A DNA stretch of 64,000 nucleotides from Topomyia yanbarensis. Taxonomy: Eukaryota > Arthropoda > Insecta > Diptera > Culicidae. The notes below the pieces were generated by a model. That model saw only the letters and a list, made by a program, of their open reading frames with translations. It searched no databases and was not told the DNA's origin. Location of the stretch: positions 33,640,343-33,704,342 of the forward strand of contig NC_080671.1 of assembly GCF_030247195.1 (NCBI RefSeq). Direction: 5' to 3'. Below are positions 58,417-64,000 of the stretch, one piece after another. Positions within the stretch are counted from its first letter, which is position 1. Every line of letters begins with the position of its first letter. A program made the position numbers and the translations under genes.

Positions 58417-59747
58417 AGTAGTCGCTGGTGTGTCGTCGACGTACGACGGCAAAATTCGCTTCTCCGTTTTCAAACGTTACATTAGTTAGTTTGGGCCAAG
58501 AATTTCAACAACACACTCGGTCACATTGTTTGGCTGGCAGTTATTGTTTTCTTTTTCTCGATCGACGATCCCACGAGAACCTCAAGAAGAAAAAAAAGTG
58601 TCCGTGCAGGAACGGGTTCACTGATACTTTATTGACAAGTGAAGTGCTTTAACTGGATAAAGTTTCGTTCTATAACAAAATTACAAACAAAATCAGTGAA
58701 GTTTTGGTAGAGACCAGCGAGTAACAAGTTCAACATTTTATTTACATTGTTTCGTTTCGGTTGGTGACTCTGTTTTTGCGGGAACGGTGAATATCATCCC
58801 ACGTTAAAAAAAGGAATCATCTCGAGTAATATTTCCTAACCAGAACCGGTTTGACTTGTGTGAGAAGCCGGAATTGAGCAAAGCAGCAGCACACCGTCAG
58901 GAGACCGGAAAGCGACGTTAAATCTACCCACACAAGGAAGTCGGGCGATCGTGGCGAATTGATGAGATTTTAGGGATCCAATGGTTGATCCAATAATGAT
59001 CATAGAATTCGCGAACAAAGAGTAGTGTGTCTCAGTGACGTCCGTACGTAAATAGGTGGTGAAGGAACAAGCTCAACACGGAGCGAAGAGACAGTGAGAC
59101 AAAACGCACGAGGTGAAGAATTCGCCATCATAGTTATACCTGCCAGTTGTGTGTTTTATCAGGTACGGAAGTTCAGGTGTTTGAGTTTGAGCTAAACGAG
59201 AAGGAAGAAGACGAGCGGGTAATTACGCGAAGGTGTTTAGTCGAAAACCAGCTTCGCACAAATTCACGCGTGTGGCATGTGTTTCTAGTGGCAGCTGGTG
59301 CTGGTAAAGTAACAACGAAGGAGAGCTAGTTCAACAGTCGATAACATAACTCTTTTCACGCTGTTTTTCCTCGACTTTGAACCGGCAGATAGAGAGTACG
59401 AAGCCGGAAAATAAACTTGTGTAAATATTTACATTTGAGAGTAGCAGAATAGGGGAGCAGTAAGTGATTTATCGCACACAGGGAAATCTGTGAATGTCCG
59501 TTTCGGCAGAAGAAGATAAGCCTAGTATCCGTGAGGGAAGATACAGAAACCAGAGACTGTTGGCCTGAAAAAGGTTTTGTGATATACGCGATAGAGCGTA
59601 AAAATGACATGTAAACAGAAAAACTCAATCAACATTTGACAGTTTGCCTATTGTGTACAGTACACGAACACTAAACCGTCAGAGTTAGTAGCTGGTGCGA
59701 ACCAGTCACTACAGGATTAATCCGCAGCACAGTTCTGAACTCGTAAG
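58417..59747 (+). other. Candidate non-coding first exon (5' UTR)
   Basis: About 1.3 kb of GC-richer, transposon-free DNA runs from an initiator-like site to a strong 5' splice site (TCGTAAG|GTAAGTTC at 59748). It has many short upstream-type frames (58428-58652, 59147-59329 and others) and no long one. A long leader with many ATGs ending in a donor site is typical of large regulatory genes in insects. The coding part would lie downstream, outside the window. Alternative readings are host non-coding DNA without transcription, or transcription from the other strand. Confidence 0.35.
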
Positions 59748-62650
59748 GTAAGTTCACGATTTGAAACAGTCACAGCCAGTACCATAATCGATCATTTCTC
59801 AATTTATCAACGGGAACCCTTCTCCCGCATGAGAATTACACACAATCTAGATGCCACGTGATCTTTGTTTCCTAAACATCCCCTCTCCCACGATTTGTCT
59901 TGCATCACACTACAGCCTCAATCAGGCACGACAGCGCGCCAGGAAAATCATTTCCCGTTCCCACTATACCTTCAGCCGTGATGAACGACATACACATTCA
60001 CATAATACCCACCCGCGGCTAACTCTCCTAACATTCCTCACCACAGCGCTTTTTTTCGTGAAGAATCTACATAAATTTGAATAATAAATTATGATTGATG
60101 AGATTTTTTCTCACTCACTCCCGGACGGGCTGCGGTTTCCTCCTCCGATCAACTCTTCCTGTCGAGTTGAGTGCCTTCGAGATCAAGAATAAGTGCCCAG
60201 TCGACAATAGGGTCGGATCCAATTTTTTTTGCTTCTAATTTTTATTCATGCAACCCGTATTCCACCCATTTCATCAAATGAACTGAAACACTGTCACCAA
60301 GCTGATTTCAAAATCCCGCTCGACGCCGCCCCTATTCTGCGACGGCATCACTGCCGACGAATGAAGCTGTCGTTGGAAACAATGGAGTCGAAATGATTGA
60401 ATACCGCTTTACACCTCAACTGTTCCTGGCCGAGACAAACGACGGCCAACCGTGCAAGCAACCGACCGCACACACGCTAGTAAAAACAAAAAAACATCAG
60501 TAGGCCGAACGGTGGCCGACTGGTCTGGTTAAATTCGAAGCTAAGATGCGGCCATTTTTCCTTCTTCCGACATGCCACATTTCCGACAACTACCGCCGAC
60601 ACCGACGCCACTGCCGCCGCTGCCGCTGCTGCTGTCAGTCGGAAACGGTATAAATCATTTCTCGCAAACTCCCGGTGTTCGGTGTGTACGTGTATATGCA
60701 CCTTTTTTTCTTCATTTATTTCCTTCCACTACCGGCTGCTGTTTTGGTTCACCGATTTGCATATGTGCAACTCACAACTGCTCGCGCATTCACACGAACG
60801 GGTAGTGCAGCAGTGCCAAGCGCGGTAGCGCTTACAAACGCGATTCTCATTTCACTTTTTCGCCAAGAAGAAGGCAGCCAGCGAAAGAAACTGACGGTCT
60901 CCGCCGACCGATGCCCAGGATCGCGTCCAGTCCCTCAATATTGTAAGAAACTTACCGATGCAGTCAGCACTGTAGCCCCGGGAAGTATAGTTTGATTGCC
61001 GGAAAACCACACACATGTGTTCATCACCAGAAATCCCACTCACTTGACGCGATGGGATTTTCGACGATCGCGATGTCGGCTGACCCTTACAGAGACGATT
61101 GTCGTTTTTTTGTTTGTTTCTTTCAAATGCTACTGTCATTCTGATTTATTTCACTTTTAAAAGTACTTACGTTACAAATTTTCACACCAGCCTACTGCGC
61201 GATCGTTCACCGGCACACGTTGACACAATTGACAGATTACCGCGTTGCTAAAATCAGCGTTCGCTGATATTCACCCCGAAGCGGTTACATAGGACGCATC
61301 AGACGCGAAAGGGCCGTTGCTCACAGCACACAAAAAAAAACAAAGCAAAACCGCGGATCGGTAAGAATTTTGCACTTCTTACGATGCCGGAGCCGGTTGC
61401 TGCAGCAGCAACAGCAGTAGCAACAGCGGAGCAAGTAGCGGAAAGAAACTGCATTCTGATTCGCACCCGCTCCGGTTGGCTTTCGGGTGCAGCAGCCAGC
61501 CTACCAAACAGGCGAGTGTTGTGTATGTGTCCGTAGGTACATATGTCTTCGAGAGCTAACTGTGTCGTTGATGCCGTTTGTGGCCGTCGTCGTCGTCGTC
61601 GCCGCCGCCGCCATCGTCGTAATAATAATGGCATAGTGTGGCGTTCGTTGCAGTTGCAGCAGCAACACAGTTACTGTTATTTACTATTTGCGGCTGCATA
61701 TGCACATTTTCCGTCAGTTCGGTGGCATTTTCCTTCCGCCTTTCGGTCTGCTGGCGGCGAACACGTGTTCCATTGTGTTTGAAAATGAACTGCTTTTTTG
61801 TATGCTACCGAGATGATTCTGGGGGCTTTTGCGAGAACAAACTTGACTCAACTTTCATCTCTTTTTCTACATTTAAACACACAAAACGTACTCGTCGAAG
61901 GTACTAATCACTTGATCGCATCAATCGGTCTTTATTTTCCGGTCAGCTAAAGCTGCGATTAGTTCTCGCCCTGCAACAGGTAGATCTTCCGTACCGGTAA
62001 CCTCACAATCAAGCTAAAAATTTGCATATGAATTACCATAACAAGTGTCATCCCTTCTCACCACTCTGCTGCCGGTTCGAAAATCCCTCTTAAGATGTTT
62101 TATTGTTCCTCTTGAACTTCCTCCCTTTCACAATAAATTTCTTCTCATTCTGCCTAAAATTTTACACCATTATCATCACAGTCCTTCACAAGATCCGCTC
62201 AAGTACTTTTCACCTGTTCATTTAGGCTTCTACCCGTCTGTTTTTTTCTTCTTCATTCTTTTCCTGAAGAAGGACTAATGCTAATATTACCTTTTCCTGT
62301 ATCCTCCTCCACCAAACCCCATCGGGATCATTCCTTCTTGACATCGAACGGAAAGCCTAGAATCACAGAGGTAGTAAAAATAAATAGCATCTTCTTCTAT
62401 TTCGCACTTCGTCCTCCCTTGTAACACCACAGCAGGAGTCTAAACCAACCACCGATCCTCGTTCTTCGCAGGTACATATTAGTCAGGAAGCTGCTCCTAC
62501 TTAAAGGTGGTATTCTTCTGTCAAGGATCTGCACTCCTGCACCAGCTCGTAAACTCGGCCGAGATTCGGCCTCTTCCCCCCCCCCCCCCGGCTTCCAACG
62601 GTCACATTTTTGTTTTATTGTTTTATTAAATATTTAACGTGTTGTTCATA
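59748..62650. other. GC-richer DNA, possible intron start, no supported gene
   Basis: No transposon was recognised. Triplet-rich tracts occur at about 60585-60632 (CCG/CTG) and 61577-61635 (CGT/CGC, then AAT). Consensus donors on the minus strand (ATCG|GTAAGTTT ending at 60956, and GTAAC|GTAAGTAC near 61169) suggest possible antisense exons. Frames of 75-111 codons (for example minus 61299-61634, rich in arginine because of the triplet tract) show no domain. Confidence 0.3.
61577..61635. repeat. CGT/CGC triplet repeat tract
   Basis: It holds consecutive CGT units, then CGC units, then AATAAT. It codes for polyarginine on either strand depending on frame, which explains the arginine-rich short frames here. 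Confidence 0.7.
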
Positions 62651-62771
62651 TCAAGTGCTAACAATTATCGGATGGTTCATCCTTTCCTCCTTACCTTCAA
62701 TGTGGGATAAGGAATAGGAAGGATGCTTCTCGGAATCGGTAAAATTGTAGGCGGAGACGGTCGGCCCTGGT

Positions 62772-63059
62772 TTATGCGGGCTCAAAATAAGAGATTTGAA
62801 CAGGTTCCGATTTGATAGAACCAAAATGGTTTTTTCGGACTGCCTGTACTTCTGGTGTTATTGTGTTGTTGGCAAGTGTGGACAGATCGGAACTGTGTTG
62901 AATAGGCGGTTCCGAACTCGGTTCTAGCCTAACAGACACTTTTTGACCGTTGGTCAATGATGGCCGACACTTCAATGCTGGATACAGTTTTACAAGTGTC
63001 ATTGACAAAGAAGCAAACAATTCATTGCCATATTCGCGCAACAAAAATTTGATTGACAA
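62772..63059 (-). CDS. Unassigned 95-codon frame
   Basis: The minus-strand frame starts MSIKFLLREYGNELFASLSM and contains KVSVRLEPSSEPPIQ. Residue composition looks protein-like rather than repeat-derived, but I recognise no family. It is not attached to any visible splice or retroelement structure. It could be a decayed retroelement gag, an exon or chance. Confidence 0.15.
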   Translation of the reverse strand: MSIKFLLREYGNELFASLSMTLVKLYPALKCRPSLTNGQKVSVRLEPSSEPPIQHSSDLSTLANNTITPEVQAVRKNHFGSIKSEPVQISYFEPA

Positions 63060-64000
63060 TTGAAATTTAATGGTTTGGCTGTATTTAACTTGCTGTGTGC
63101 AGTCCTAGGGGAAATGACAACTTATAAATATGAACAAAATCCCGACGGAATGTGAATAATTGCAAGAAGTCAAATACTTCATTATAATTATTTATTTATT
63201 GCAACTATAACCACTAAGGGAATCAGTTACTATTCAATCAAATTCCGTATTCTTTCAAAACGCATATTATTTGTACTGAAAGCAAGCATCCATCGAAATT
63301 TAGGACAGCGATGCTAATATGCGACCAAACAATTTGAGCTCAATAGAAAAAGGTTGTTAAATTGGCAGCATAAGACAGATTAAAACAACTGGTTGAAAAA
63401 TAGAGACATCATTAAGGTGTAGTAAAAATATAAATGGACCGAGTTGCCTTCCCTGAGGTACTCCTCCAGATTAGAGATGGGATGATGCAGTTTCGAGAGG
63501 AATCGTATCCAATTCACTCACAAAAAAAGAATCGACTCAGTGACTCATTCGAGAAGATGAAAGAAATGTATATTTGATATTGATTTGGAGTAGATTTTCA
63601 ATTCCATATATACAAACAAGTGTTCATGAGTTATTTATTTTATGGGATTCTGGACCACAGTAAACTACCCAACTAATTCATTTCATTTGCTTGCATGTTG
63701 TTAGGATCATACTAATCAATCACTCCTTCAAAAAATTGCAACTACAACTTTTAGAAAAAGTGTAATTCTACATTCCACTAAGTTGCATGAAGAGATTTTT
63801 AATCAGCCAAAATAAAAATGAACCTTTAAAACCAAACCCTTAAAGTTTGGCAAACACACTTTTTTGGTTCATCTTATCGAAAAACTGCTTAAAAAATTAA
63901 TTTTGTTAATCTGCTGTAGTCACCGACTTATAAACGATGTATAAGACTTATAACTTGTACCTATGGAACGTTTGGGGATAAATCCGGAAAGTAAATAGTT
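63060..64000. other. AT-rich DNA, nothing recognised
   Basis: No coding motif or element boundary was seen. GACTCAGTGACTCATTC near 63533 is a short imperfect palindrome. Confidence 0.45.

Noticed and set aside
61299..61634. Arginine/alanine-rich 111-codon minus-strand frame
   Set aside because: The repeats come from CGT/CGC and GCA triplet tracts; both strands are open across them.
1..64000. Integrated viral sequences, common in culicine genomes
   Set aside because: No frame showed convincing viral polymerase, nucleoprotein or glycoprotein motifs; all RT-like hits fit retrotransposons.

Overview
This 64 kb window is animal nuclear DNA, most likely from a culicine (Aedes-like) mosquito. That is an inference from the mix of elements: PIF/Harbinger, hAT, pogo-like, piggyBac-type and other terminal-inverted-repeat elements, CR1-like and RNase H-bearing non-LTR retrotransposons, a Penelope-like element, tRNA-derived SINEs, and an interspersed repeat carrying a TG/CA microsatellite next to the motif GAGGCCCGGAGGGCCGAG. 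Spliceosomal introns are visible. No operons, Shine-Dalgarno sites, CRISPR arrays or intact tRNA/rRNA genes were seen. No complete host protein gene could be identified. The window looks like intergenic or intronic DNA packed with nested transposons.

Layout. 0-5 kb: an inverted-repeat element with an 8-bp target duplication (21-781), then a degenerate tandem array (about 1920-4760) split by a 2.26 kb near-palindrome (2298-4556). 5-9 kb: fragments of interspersed repeats. 9.6-11.7 kb: GC-richer DNA without a recognisable gene. 12.6-16.1 kb: an interspersed repeat interrupted by a hAT-type element (13076-16046) that holds pieces of a non-LTR retrotransposon. 16.4-27.4 kb: two copies of the microsatellite-bearing repeat around a nested stack. 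In the stack, a TA-flanked element (17375-26426) contains a piggyBac-type MITE (17924-18248) and a PIF/Harbinger transposon (18718-26321). The Harbinger transposase intron 3 has grown to 4.6 kb and holds at least two dead retrotransposon fragments.

28-44 kb: a G-quadruplex-capable minisatellite (29.09-29.28 kb), a Tc1/mariner fragment, and a large hAT-type element (32238-37170) containing a SINE and a 1.8 kb palindrome. Then comes a CR1-like RT pseudogene lying between two 105-bp direct repeats that carry a hammerhead-ribozyme-like core (38244-39884), and a non-LTR ORF1 remnant. 44.9-47.8 kb: a second copy of the same hAT family, interrupted by a pogo-like element. 51.2-56.0 kb: a CR1-like element with a PHD-like ORF1, damaged by internal deletion and by a Penelope-like element that leaves a 602-codon antisense reading frame. 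56.3-57.3 kb: a small hAT-like element. 57.8-62.5 kb: GC-richer DNA with GAGA tracts, an initiator-like site and a strong 5' splice site, which may be the promoter and non-coding first exon of a gene continuing outside the window.

The best-supported functional unit is the Harbinger element. All four exons of its transposase (447 codons) and all three exons of its convergent Myb/SANT-like partner (225 codons) join in frame with consensus splice sites, and the DDE residues are present. In this superfamily the Myb-like protein works with the transposase in recognising element DNA, so the pair may still be able to mobilise itself or related MITEs. The most unusual observations are the hammerhead-like direct repeats around the CR1 pseudogene, the two giant palindromes built from diverged sub-repeats, the G-rich 41-bp minisatellite, and the pogo insertion into a hairpin loop that is still uninterrupted in the sister hAT copy.
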